NCBI GenBank assembly: GCA_035292685.1
Contig: DATDPP010000068.1
Location: forward strand, 1-14,882
Reading direction: 5' to 3'
DNA from: JALYNX01 sp035292685
GTDB taxonomy: Bacteria > Actinomycetota > Acidimicrobiia > Spongiisociales > ZC4RG35
DNA length: 14,882 nt
In this document: piece by piece, positions 6,185 through 13,067 of the stretch
How the letters are laid out: each line of letters opens with the position of its first letter
Position numbering within the stretch: position 1 is the stretch's first letter
Notes under the pieces: model-generated
What the model saw: only the letters and a program-made list of their open reading frames with translations
The model's database searches: none
What the model was told of the DNA's origin: nothing
Program-made: the position numbers and the translations under genes

Positions 6185-6862
6185 GTGAAGATCCTTCTCG
6201 TGGAGGATGACAAGAAGATCGCCACGAACGTCAAACGCGGCCTCGAAGCGGAGGGTTTCACCGTGGAGATCGCTTTCGACGGCGTCGACGGGCTGTGGCT
6301 GGCAACCGAGGGCAGCTTCGACCTCATCATCCTCGACATCATGCTTCCCGGCCGTAACGGGTACCAGATCTGCGCCGACCTGAGAGAGGCGGGGGATTGG
6401 ACACCGATCCTCATGCTCACCGCCAAGGATGGCGACCTCGATGAGGCAGAGGCTCTGGATACCGGCGCCGACGACTATCTGACCAAGCCGTTCTCGCTTG
6501 CCGTCCTGGTGGCCCGGATTCGAGCCCTGCTGCGACGGGCCACCGGTCGCAACCCGGCGCCCGTCGAAGCCGGCGACCTCCGCATCGACCCCGGCCAGCG
6601 CCGGGTTTGGCGTGGGGATGAAGAGGTCGAGCTCACCTCGAGGCAGTTCGACGTCCTCGAATTCCTGGTGCGACGGGCAGGCCAGGTCCTCTCCAAGACC
6701 GAGATCCTCGACGGGGTCTGGGAGTACGAGTTCGAGGGAGACCCCAACATCGTCGAGGTCTACATCCGTCGGCTGCGAACTCGGATCGACGAGCCGTTCG
6801 GCCGCCACGCCATCGAGACCGTGCGTGGCGCCGGTTACCGGCTGGCGATAGACGGCGGCTGA
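6185..6862 (+). CDS. OmpR/PhoB-family response regulator
   Basis: I choose GTG 6185, which gives the typical MKILLVEDD N-terminus and 225 residues; longer in-frame starts add an atypical extension. The receiver domain (1-115) has the acidic pocket in VEDD, the phosphoacceptor Asp in LIILDIMLPG (about D52) and the conserved Lys in DDYLTKPF. The C-terminal winged-helix DNA-binding domain (about 130-225) has LTSRQFDVLEFLVRRAG, VEVYIRRLRTRID and a terminal VRGAGYRL, all diagnostic of the OmpR/PhoB class. It should be phosphorylated by the kinase encoded 6 bp downstream. A three-codon ORF (ATG 6177) ends in a TGA that overlaps this GTG; the only purine-rich stretch (GGTGGA, 6168-6173) is spaced better for that ATG, so re-initiation is possible. 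The divergent PepSY gene is the most likely target. Confidence 0.95.
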   Translation: MKILLVEDDKKIATNVKRGLEAEGFTVEIAFDGVDGLWLATEGSFDLIILDIMLPGRNGYQICADLREAGDWTPILMLTAKDGDLDEAEALDTGADDYLTKPFSLAVLVARIRALLRRATGRNPAPVEAGDLRIDPGQRRVWRGDEEVELTSRQFDVLEFLVRRAGQVLSKTEILDGVWEYEFEGDPNIVEVYIRRLRTRIDEPFGRHAIETVRGAGYRLAIDGG

Positions 6863-6868
6863 GACAGG

Positions 6869-8209
6869 ATGCAGCCACACTCCATCCGTTTTCGGATCAC
6901 AGCCATCGCCACTATTGCCGTGGCCGTGGTGCTGGTCTTGGGCGGGGCGGCACTGGTTCTCCTCCAACGCAATGCCCTGATCGCCAATCTCGACGAGACC
7001 CTGACCCAGCGTGCCGACGACCTGGTCGCCTTGATCGAGACCGGGGCGGTCCTCCCCAACGAGTTGGCGGGTAGCACCCAAGAAGGCTTCTCGCAGTTGG
7101 TGGGCAGTGACGGTGAGGTGCTGGCCTCCACTCCGAACCTGGCCGGCAGCCCGGCCCTACCCCTCGAAGTCAGCCCAGGCTCCGGTGACACCTTTCGGAC
7201 CGGCACGGTCCCCGAGGTCGACGACGACACATTTCGAATGCTCTCCCGTGAGGTCCCAGGCACCGGGATCCTCCATGTCGGGACCACCAACGACGTCGTG
7301 GCGGAGAGTGCGGCCACTCTGCTCACCGCGCTGGCCTGGATCATCCCGGTGTTGGTCCTGGCTCTGGGCGCCCTGATCTGGTGGCTGGTGGGTGGCACCC
7401 TGCGACCGGTCGAGGAAATACGCATGGAGGTGGCGGAGATCGGCGCCACCGACCTCCAGCGCCGGGTTCCCCGTCCCGGCACCGAAGACGAGATCGATCG
7501 GCTGGCGGCGACCATGAACGAGATGCTGGCCCGGCTGGAGGCTGCGGTCGACCGCCAACAGCGCTTCGTGGCCGACGCTTCCCATGAGATGAGGAGCCCC
7601 CTGACCCGGATCAGGTCGGAGCTCGAAGTCGATCTCGCCAGCTCGACAGATCCGGAGCAGCAGGCGGTGCTGGGCGGCCTTCTCGAAGAAGTAGTCGGGA
7701 TGCAGCGCATGGTCGAAGACCTTCTCTTTCTGGCCAGGAGCGATGCAGGACGTGCCCCGGGTCAGTTCCGAAGTCTCGATCTCGATGACCTGGTGCTCAA
7801 GGAGGCGAGACGAATCCAATCCCATCAACGGGTTGACGTGGATCTCTCCGCGGTGTCGGCAGCCCATGTGGTGGGCGACCCAGGTCAGTTGGCGAGGGCG
7901 ATCCGAAACGTCCTCGACAACGCGGAGCGACACGCAGCGGCCAGGATCGCCCTCAGCCTGGCCGAGTCGGAGGCGATGGCAGTGATGGTGGTGGCCGACG
8001 ACGGTCCCGGCATCCCTGATTCGGATGCGGAGAATGTGTTCGAGCGCTTCACGAGACTCGATGACGCCCGAACCGAAGGGACCGGGGGCACCGGCCTCGG
8101 GCTTGCTATCAGTCGCGAGATCGTCGAGCGTCACGGGGGCTCGCTGTCACTGCTCCCCTCTGAGGGGCCCGGCGCCCGTTTCGAGCTGAGGCTCCCCCTG
8201 GCCGAATAG
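6869..8209 (+). CDS. sensor histidine kinase, HAMP type
   Basis: The 446-residue protein begins at ATG 6869, 6 nt after the regulator stop with ACAGG just upstream. It has the classical layout: membrane helix 1 (about 12-32), a periplasmic/extracellular domain (33-151), helix 2 (about 152-174), a HAMP domain (about 175-228), then a DHp domain with ASHEMRSPLTRI and phosphoacceptor H239. The HATPase domain has the N-box around N347/N351, DDGPGIP (377-383), FERF (391-394) and GTGGTGLGLAI (404-414). All catalytic motifs are intact, so it should be active. It forms an operon with the upstream regulator. The extracellular domain is acidic and not recognisable as a named ligand-binding fold; the adjacent PepSY protein may act on it (inference). 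Confidence 0.95.
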   Translation: MQPHSIRFRITAIATIAVAVVLVLGGAALVLLQRNALIANLDETLTQRADDLVALIETGAVLPNELAGSTQEGFSQLVGSDGEVLASTPNLAGSPALPLEVSPGSGDTFRTGTVPEVDDDTFRMLSREVPGTGILHVGTTNDVVAESAATLLTALAWIIPVLVLALGALIWWLVGGTLRPVEEIRMEVAEIGATDLQRRVPRPGTEDEIDRLAATMNEMLARLEAAVDRQQRFVADASHEMRSPLTRIRSELEVDLASSTDPEQQAVLGGLLEEVVGMQRMVEDLLFLARSDAGRAPGQFRSLDLDDLVLKEARRIQSHQRVDVDLSAVSAAHVVGDPGQLARAIRNVLDNAERHAAARIALSLAESEAMAVMVVADDGPGIPDSDAENVFERFTRLDDARTEGTGGTGLGLAISREIVERHGGSLSLLPSEGPGARFELRLPLAE

Positions 8210-8283
8210 GCCAAGATCGCGGCTCAGCTTGCACGGTCGATCCTTTGGAGCAGAATGCCCGCGGGCGCGTTGAGGAAGGGGCC

Positions 8284-9069
8284 ATGACAGTGGTGGCGAA
8301 AGAGCTGACCGCATCACGGGAGGACATCGATTGGGTGATGCGGGCAACGCTGGATTATGCCGAGGGGTGGTATCAGGGAGATGCCGAAAGACATGCCCGC
8401 GCCTACCACCCCGAATGTCTCAAACAGAGGTATGAGATCGAGGAGGACAGCGGGGTCACCCACCTCGATGTGATCACTCCCCGATACATGGTCGACCGGA
8501 TCCTGGCTGGGAACACCACTGTGGTCGATTGTGAGGTCGAGGTGACCATCGACGACATCTACGAAGACGTGGCCTCGGTTCGGGTCTACTCCTGTGAATG
8601 GGTCGACCTGCTCCACGTGGCCAAGGCACGAGGCGAGTGGAAGCTGATACATGTCACCTGTCAACGCCGGCTCGAGGGGGAGCCGCAGACTGCGATCCGA
8701 ACCTCGGAGGACGCGGATGCGCTCATGGGCATCGCCATGGATTACGCCGAAGGGTGGTATCAGGGTGATGTCGAGAGGTTCGGCCGATCGATGCATTCCG
8801 AGTTCCTCGAGCACTCCTTCCTGGTGGAGGAGGACAGCGGGGTCACCGCCATGTATGTGGAGTCACGTCAGTTCGCCATGGATCTCTGCGCCACTGGTCA
8901 GTATGTGGTGCCTGACTGTCCGATCGAAGTGATGATCGATGACATCTACGGTGATGTCGCCACCGTCCGGGTCAACTCGTGCCGCTGGGTTCTCTTCTTC
9001 CATGCCACCAGGGCCCGTGGATCGTGGAAGTTCCTCCACCTGGTCTATCACGAACAGGTCACCGGCTGA
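8284..9069 (+). CDS. tandem-duplicated NTF2-like / putative lumazine-binding family protein
   Basis: ATG 8284 is supported by GAGGAAGGGG a few bases upstream. The 261-residue cytoplasmic protein is two copies of one domain. Unit 1 (about 14-126) and unit 2 (about 143-256) share DYAEGWYQGD, a VEEDSGVT or IEEDSGVT segment, IDDIY.DVA, a VRV.SC.WV strand and a terminal ARG.WK strand. The pattern resembles the Lumazine_bd_2 branch of the SnoaL/NTF2-like superfamily, where a cone-shaped fold forms a small-molecule pocket; such proteins are usually single-domain dimers. Here the duplication would build the dimer in one chain. No catalytic residue set can be assigned and the ligand is unknown. There is no signal peptide. 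The gene is 74 bp after the histidine kinase and may be read from the same transcript. Confidence 0.85.
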   Translation: MTVVAKELTASREDIDWVMRATLDYAEGWYQGDAERHARAYHPECLKQRYEIEEDSGVTHLDVITPRYMVDRILAGNTTVVDCEVEVTIDDIYEDVASVRVYSCEWVDLLHVAKARGEWKLIHVTCQRRLEGEPQTAIRTSEDADALMGIAMDYAEGWYQGDVERFGRSMHSEFLEHSFLVEEDSGVTAMYVESRQFAMDLCATGQYVVPDCPIEVMIDDIYGDVATVRVNSCRWVLFFHATRARGSWKFLHLVYHEQVTG

Positions 9070-9140
9070 TTCCTCGGATTTCGGGGTGTGGGCGTGACCT
9101 GTGCGAAAACGGGCTGGTGGCCCTGCGCGATTTCGAGAAT

Positions 9141-9219
9141 GGTTGCCCCATCCCGCACCCTTCGACTCGAATCGTCGGGAACCCAATCCGGCCTCGCGTG
9201 CATCCCAATGGGGACAACC
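9141..9219 (+). other. possible long-range stem in the leader of the beta-propeller gene
   Basis: GGTTGCCCCAT (9141-9151) can pair with ATGGGGACAACC (9208-9219), 11 bp with one bulged A, closing a loop of about 56 nt just upstream of the ribosome binding site at 9224. A second pair, CGATTTCGAG (9129-9138) with CTCGAATCG, overlaps the same loop. This may be chance in G+C-rich DNA. Otherwise the 9070-9235 gap shows no gene and no clear promoter. Confidence 0.2.
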
Positions 9220-9235
9220 AACCCGAGGAGAGACG

Positions 9236-11251
9236 GTGCGCAGCCATATTCCCCGAATCGCGACCCTGTTGGCTTTCCTGGTTGTCGCCGGGACGGCGTT
9301 CAATGCCGGGCCGTCACTCTCTCTCGTGGCCCCGAGACCAACCCAGCCCCAGGATCGTCCGATTGGCGACAACCGTCCTCGGACTCTTCTCGCTTCCCAT
9401 GCCCTGATCCGGTTCGACGCCTGCGATGCCTTTCTTGACTATGTGACTTCACACGCAGTCGAGTTAGTGGGCCCGTATGGCCTCAACGATCCCTTCTATC
9501 CCATGTCGTTTGGCGGCTTCCCGGCCTTGGATGGGACCGCCCGTCTCGGCGAGGACACGGTTCCGACCACCGCGGCGGGACGCGACTACTCGGGGACCAA
9601 CCTCCAGGTCCTCGGTGTCGACGAGCCGGACATGGTGAAGACCGATGGGAGGCGAATCGTCGTCCTCTCCGAAGGTGCTCTGATCGTTGCCGACGTCATC
9701 GGCGACGAGCCCGAGGAGATCGGTCGGCTACAGATCGCCGACCACTCGGTCCAGAGTCTCTTCCTCTCCGGTGACACCGTGCTCCTGTTCGGCTCCGCAT
9801 GGTCGCCGGTTACCCCCTTGGCCGAGAGCGACGCCAGGATCGCCCCCTATCCGGGGTCTCCAACGCTGCAGTTGATCGAGGTCGACATCAGCGCTGAGCC
9901 CGAGATCGTGCGCACAATGAGCATCGACGGTCACTTCATCTCTGCCCGCATGATCGGCGACACCATCCGGCTCGTACTCAGTTCGGTCCCGGTGGGCTTC
10001 GAGTGGAGCTTCCCATCCGGATCCGGGCTCCAGGCCGAGCGCCAGGCTCTCAACGAGAATCGTGAGATCATCGAGGGCTCCGCTCCCGGGAACTGGATCC
10101 CCTATTACGTCGTCACCGATTCCGACGGCGAGGTGACCGCCGAAGGCTCTCTCTTCGATTGCGACCGGGCCACCCACCCCGAGGAGTTCTCGGGCCTGAG
10201 CATGCTGTCTGTCGTCACCATCGACGCCGGCGAGGGTCTGGACGTCATCGACGCCACCGGCACTCTCGCCACGGGCGACACCGTCTATGCCTCCAGTGAC
10301 AACCTCTACGTCGCCACCCAGAGTTGGCAGACCTGGCAATGGGCGATGACCGGCATCCCCGAGGACCGGCCGGACGATGTGATCACCGAGATCCACAAGT
10401 TCGACATCAGCCACACGGACGTCACCAACTACGTGGCGTCGGGACGAGTCACGGGCTACCTGCTCAACCAGTTCTCCATGGACGAGCACGACGGATTGCT
10501 GCGGGTGGCGTCGACCACCAGCCCCAATTGGTGGGGAAGTGGCTTCGAGTCCGAGGCCAGGGTGACCGTGCTCGGGGAGGCCGGCGGTGAGCTGGTCGAG
10601 ATCGGGATGGTGGACGGGCTCGGCGAAGGCGAGCAGATCTACTCGGTGCGCTTCATCGACGACGTCGGTTACGTGGTGACCTTCCGCCAGATCGACCCGC
10701 TCTACACCATCGACCTCTCCGATCCGGAGGACCCTGAGGTGGTGGGGGAGTTGAAGATCCTCGGCTACTCCGCCTATTTGCACCCGCTCAGGAACGGCCT
10801 CCTGATGGGCGTGGGCCAGGACGCCACCGACACCGGCCAAATCCGGGGCACCCAGATCTCGATCTTCGAGGTGAGCGACCCTGCGAATCCGAGGCGGGTT
10901 GACCAGTTCACATTGGGCAAGGAGTCGTCTTCCCAGGTGGAGTACGACCATCACGCCTTCCTCTTCTGGGAGCCGACAGGGTTGGCCATGGTGCCGGTCC
11001 AGCAATGGTGGTGGGACGGCAAGGGTGAGTCGTTCTTCATGGGCGCGGTCGGCCTGACGGTCGACGGGGACGGGAGTCTCGAGGAGATCCGCCGTCTGGC
11101 CCACCCCGGTGGCGACCAGATGGGAGGGGACTACCGGGCCCAGATAATGCGCTCGATCGTGATCGGCGACAGTGTCTACACGGTTTCGGCCAAGGGGATC
11201 ATGACCAGCGACCTCGGCTCGCTCCGGGAACGGAGCTGGCTTGGCTTCTGA
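9236..11251 (+). CDS. secreted beta-propeller domain protein
   Basis: GTG 9236 with GAGGAG at 9224-9229 gives 671 residues and a normal signal peptide (basic MRSHIPR, then a hydrophobic TLLAFLVVAGTA core). The mature protein matches the bacterial/archaeal secreted Beta_propel family (PF09826 type). It has an N-terminal CDAFLDYV helix, then the signature SGTNLQVLGVDEPDMVKTDG, then repeated four-stranded blades with ADVIG, DTVLLFGS, LQLIEVDIS, DTVYASSDNLYVAT, GRVTGYLLNQFSMDEHDG, YTIDLSDPEDPEVVGELKI and ISIFEVSDPANPRRV. Length is usual for the family. Function in the family is not established; a surface or extracellular binding role is likely. The only cysteines are a few in the extracellular part. 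The next gene is convergent with 8 bp between stops, and no terminator hairpin is visible there. Confidence 0.9.
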   Translation: MRSHIPRIATLLAFLVVAGTAFNAGPSLSLVAPRPTQPQDRPIGDNRPRTLLASHALIRFDACDAFLDYVTSHAVELVGPYGLNDPFYPMSFGGFPALDGTARLGEDTVPTTAAGRDYSGTNLQVLGVDEPDMVKTDGRRIVVLSEGALIVADVIGDEPEEIGRLQIADHSVQSLFLSGDTVLLFGSAWSPVTPLAESDARIAPYPGSPTLQLIEVDISAEPEIVRTMSIDGHFISARMIGDTIRLVLSSVPVGFEWSFPSGSGLQAERQALNENREIIEGSAPGNWIPYYVVTDSDGEVTAEGSLFDCDRATHPEEFSGLSMLSVVTIDAGEGLDVIDATGTLATGDTVYASSDNLYVATQSWQTWQWAMTGIPEDRPDDVITEIHKFDISHTDVTNYVASGRVTGYLLNQFSMDEHDGLLRVASTTSPNWWGSGFESEARVTVLGEAGGELVEIGMVDGLGEGEQIYSVRFIDDVGYVVTFRQIDPLYTIDLSDPEDPEVVGELKILGYSAYLHPLRNGLLMGVGQDATDTGQIRGTQISIFEVSDPANPRRVDQFTLGKESSSQVEYDHHAFLFWEPTGLAMVPVQQWWWDGKGESFFMGAVGLTVDGDGSLEEIRRLAHPGGDQMGGDYRAQIMRSIVIGDSVYTVSAKGIMTSDLGSLRERSWLGF

Positions 11252-11259
11252 TCCAGCCC

Positions 11260-11772
11260 CTAGCCCTCCGCCTCCTCCAATGTCCGACGCAACATGGGGA
11301 GGGCGGCGCGATCCTTTTCCCTCCCTGCAGCTTCCTTGCTCCGGATCACATCAGCTAGGGAGGCCACCGTGACTACCAGGTCGGGGTCAACCGCCACACG
11401 GAGCTCGTCGGCGTCGCGGATCAGGTCCCGGTATCCGCCAGTTCCCGCCGGCGCCATGACCAAGTCCAGATCGCCGAACCTGGTCGTCAGGGTCCAAACC
11501 ATGGTCGACTCGAGCAGACCCGAGTCGAAGGGGAAACGGACACCGTCAGGCTCGGTAGCGGTGCGCAAGCGGGCATCGAGTTCTTTCAATGCAGCGGCGA
11601 GTCGCTCGAGGTTGTCACGATCAGAGGACGGAGTGACGTCGACGTCCTGGGTCAGTAACGGTGCCCCGCGCAGCCGTGCCGCGATCCCACCCACCACGAC
11701 GAAGTCGACCTGGTGCTGGACGAGCACCCGCAACGCGGCGACCGGGTCGAACTCAGCCACGGGCGGCATCAC
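11260..11772 (-). CDS. nucleotidyltransferase, AbiEii/MenT-like toxin candidate
   Basis: The start is GTG 11772 or ATG 11769, inside the end of the upstream XRE gene (20-nt overlap), so translation is probably coupled. The 170-residue protein has the nucleotidyltransferase core: VVGGIAARLRG (GG at 28-29), the DxD metal site TQDVDV (D43, D45), and a third carboxylate in FGDLDLV (D101 or D103). A later RSKEAAGREKDRA segment (K146) matches the conserved Lys/Arg/Asp cluster of DUF1814/AbiEii-type enzymes. All expected catalytic residues are present. In known systems such proteins transfer nucleotides to tRNA or other targets and act as toxins beside an antitoxin. That role here is inferred from family and pairing; a housekeeping or resistance nucleotidyltransferase is the alternative. 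Confidence 0.85.
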   Translation of the reverse strand: MMPPVAEFDPVAALRVLVQHQVDFVVVGGIAARLRGAPLLTQDVDVTPSSDRDNLERLAAALKELDARLRTATEPDGVRFPFDSGLLESTMVWTLTTRFGDLDLVMAPAGTGGYRDLIRDADELRVAVDPDLVVTVASLADVIRSKEAAGREKDRAALPMLRRTLEEAEG

Positions 11773-12067
11773 TCATTGCTGTGAAGATCCTCACCGCTTC
11801 AACCATGCTTGAGAGACGCTCGTAGGGCAAGAGTCTCAACTCCCGGCGAATCAGGGCCAGGTCGTGCTCGTCGGTCGGGTGAAGGGAAACATCGAGCTCG
11901 TAGCCGGCAGCCCGTACCGCATTGCGCACGGTGTCGAAATCGGGATTGGTGCCTCCGGTTTCCCAGCGTGCCACCACCGACTGGTGGCTATTGAGACGTG
12001 TGGCTAGCTCGGTCTGGGTCAGTTGAGCGCGCTTGCGTGCCTCCCTTATCAAGAGTCCACCAGTCAT
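11753..12067 (-). CDS. XRE-family helix-turn-helix regulator, antitoxin candidate
   Basis: The 104-residue protein has an N-terminal XRE HTH (about 5-58): IREARKRAQLTQTELATRL, recognition helix HQSVVARWETG, and the typical PDFDTVRNAVRAAGYEL continuation. A C-terminal helical part (66-98) may contact the partner. The ATG at 12067 lies only 7 nt after a TATACT -10 box, with no ribosome binding site, which implies a leaderless mRNA. Two 16-bp operator-like palindromes overlap the promoter, consistent with autorepression. Its stop codon lies 20 nt inside the downstream nucleotidyltransferase gene. The pair has the order regulator first, enzyme second, as in many toxin-antitoxin modules. Confidence 0.92.
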   Translation of the reverse strand: MTGGLLIREARKRAQLTQTELATRLNSHQSVVARWETGGTNPDFDTVRNAVRAAGYELDVSLHPTDEHDLALIRRELRLLPYERLSSMVEAVRIFTAMSDAARG

Positions 12068-12074
12068 GAGACTG

Positions 12075-12080
12075 AGTATA
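12075..12080 (-). promoter_or_regulatory. -10 box of a leaderless promoter for the XRE gene
   Basis: On the minus strand TATACT is followed by seven bases and then the ATG at 12067, so transcription would start at or next to the A of the start codon. There is no Shine-Dalgarno sequence in those seven bases. The -35 region is weak (TATGAT or similar at the expected distance), which fits a promoter controlled by the adjacent operators. Confidence 0.6.
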
Positions 12081-12116
12081 GCAGTTCAGCGATCAATATC
12101 ATAGCTGAACAGCTAT
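12078..12116. promoter_or_regulatory. twin operator for the XRE/nucleotidyltransferase operon
   Basis: ATAGCTGAACAGCTAT (12101-12116) is a dyad with perfect 7-bp arms around a central AA. ATAGCAGTTCAGCGAT (12078-12093) matches its reverse complement at 14 of 16 positions. The two centres are 23 bp apart, about two helical turns. The left site overlaps the -10 box and the right site covers the -35 region, the arrangement expected for cooperative autorepression by an XRE protein. Confidence 0.7.
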
Positions 12117-12131
12117 TAGGCTGGGACGGCC

Positions 12132-12290
12132 TCAGGTGAAGGCGAGTGCCACCGCTGAGGCGTAGACCATGAGGGTGATCATCAACACGGCGTAGCCGCG
12201 TAACCCGCGATGGCCGAAGTCCTCGGCGATCTTGGCTCCTGAGAGCCCAACCGCAACCACGAAGACGATGGACCCAATCCACTCAGGCAT
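12132..12290 (-). CDS. small two-helix membrane protein
   Basis: The 52-residue ORF runs from ATG 12290, with GGGGCGGA six nucleotides upstream, to TGA at 12132. It begins MPEWIGSIVFVVAVGLSG. Two hydrophobic helices (about 4-19 and 35-51) flank a polar loop with KIAEDFGHRGLRGY. The composition and clean boundaries support a real small membrane protein, but no family is recognised. The frame stays open further upstream, but that extension overlaps the lipoprotein gene in another frame and lacks a protein-like composition. Confidence 0.6.
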   Translation of the reverse strand: MPEWIGSIVFVVAVGLSGAKIAEDFGHRGLRGYAVLMITLMVYASAVALAFT

Positions 12291-12394
12291 GAGGATTCCG
12301 CCCCATATCAACCTCCCGGGGCGGGAACCTAGCAAATCATGTCGAGACGGTGCGGGCTGAGTGGGGGCCGATTTCGACCTGCGCCCGGTTCGTC

Positions 12395-12970
12395 TCATGA
12401 AGCCCCGATTTGGTCCTGGGCCCGCACCGCGGCGATCGCGGCGAAGTTGGTTGCCACCTCGAGTTGGGCCGCTCCATCCCCGTTGGGGAGATCGACCACG
12501 ATGTGGAAATAGGCATCCTCGACACGCACGCTGAGGACGCCGGGGGAGGTTGCAAACCAAACCGCCTGGTCCTCGATCCCTGGGACCGTCTCGCCAGTGA
12601 CCCCTTCTATCTGGGCTCCCTCGAGGAAGTCCTCCGGTGACCCGTACTCGAGCAGAACGTAGGCGCCCGAGTCGGTTTCGAATTGGCACCCAGCCGGGGT
12701 GTTCGCAATCCCGGTGACGAACTCGCCCAACGCTTCATCTGCCTCAGCGGGCTCCACCAAACCACACAAGTCGAGGGTTACCGATGACGTCGTGGAAGTG
12801 GCCGGCTGGCCGGCGGTTGTGGCGGGGTCTCCGCTGGGGGCGGTGGTCGAGCCCACCCCCGGTTCCTGCTCGGTGGTTCCAGGTGCCGCACCCCCGTTGC
12901 ACGAAGTCAGCGCCAACACCGCGGCCACGAGCAGCACCCCCATCAACCGTCTCGTCGTGTTGCTTCTCAC
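12395..12970 (-). CDS. DUF3558-like lipoprotein
   Basis: The GTG at 12970 gives 191 residues. The signal peptide (basic RSNTTRR, hydrophobic GVLLVAAVLAL) ends in the lipobox LTSC, with lipidated C24. A Gly/Ser/Thr/Pro-rich linker (25-64) precedes a globular domain (about 65-191). That domain has the LDLCGLV...ADEALGE opening, a second Cys in PAGCQFE (probable C69-C95 disulphide), and AYVLLEY, VPGIEDQAVWF, LSVRVEDAYFHIVVDLP and AATNFAAIAAVR-like helices, resembling actinobacterial DUF3558 lipoproteins. Function is unknown; it is expected on the outer face of the cytoplasmic membrane. The ribosome binding site is weak. It is divergent from the cyclase/ATPase gene with 97 bp between starts. Confidence 0.87.
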   Translation of the reverse strand: MRSNTTRRLMGVLLVAAVLALTSCNGGAAPGTTEQEPGVGSTTAPSGDPATTAGQPATSTTSSVTLDLCGLVEPAEADEALGEFVTGIANTPAGCQFETDSGAYVLLEYGSPEDFLEGAQIEGVTGETVPGIEDQAVWFATSPGVLSVRVEDAYFHIVVDLPNGDGAAQLEVATNFAAIAAVRAQDQIGAS

Positions 12971-13055
12971 AGAGTTGCTTTCGGCTTGCCAGAAAGCATA
13001 CGTGTGCGATCAGATCGGCACCGCTCGCCCTCACCGTGGCCAGGCCAGGCAGCCC

Positions 13056-13061
13056 TAATCT
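13056..13061 (+). promoter_or_regulatory. possible -10 box, leaderless start of the cyclase/ATPase gene
   Basis: TAATCT fits the actinobacterial TANNNT pattern and ends 6 nt before GTG 13068, so a leaderless transcript is possible. No -35 motif is seen. The six G residues before the GTG could instead be a crude ribosome binding site. Confidence 0.3.
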
Positions 13062-13067
13062 CGGGGG

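Noticed and set aside
9728..11104. 458-codon minus-strand frame inside the beta-propeller gene
   Set aside because: Antisense shadow; the plus strand has a signal peptide, ribosome binding site and family signature.
12314..12326. TCCCG-GGG-CGGGA hairpin downstream of the DUF3558-like gene as a terminator
   Set aside because: The stem is only 5 bp with a 3-nt loop and there is no T-tract on either strand.
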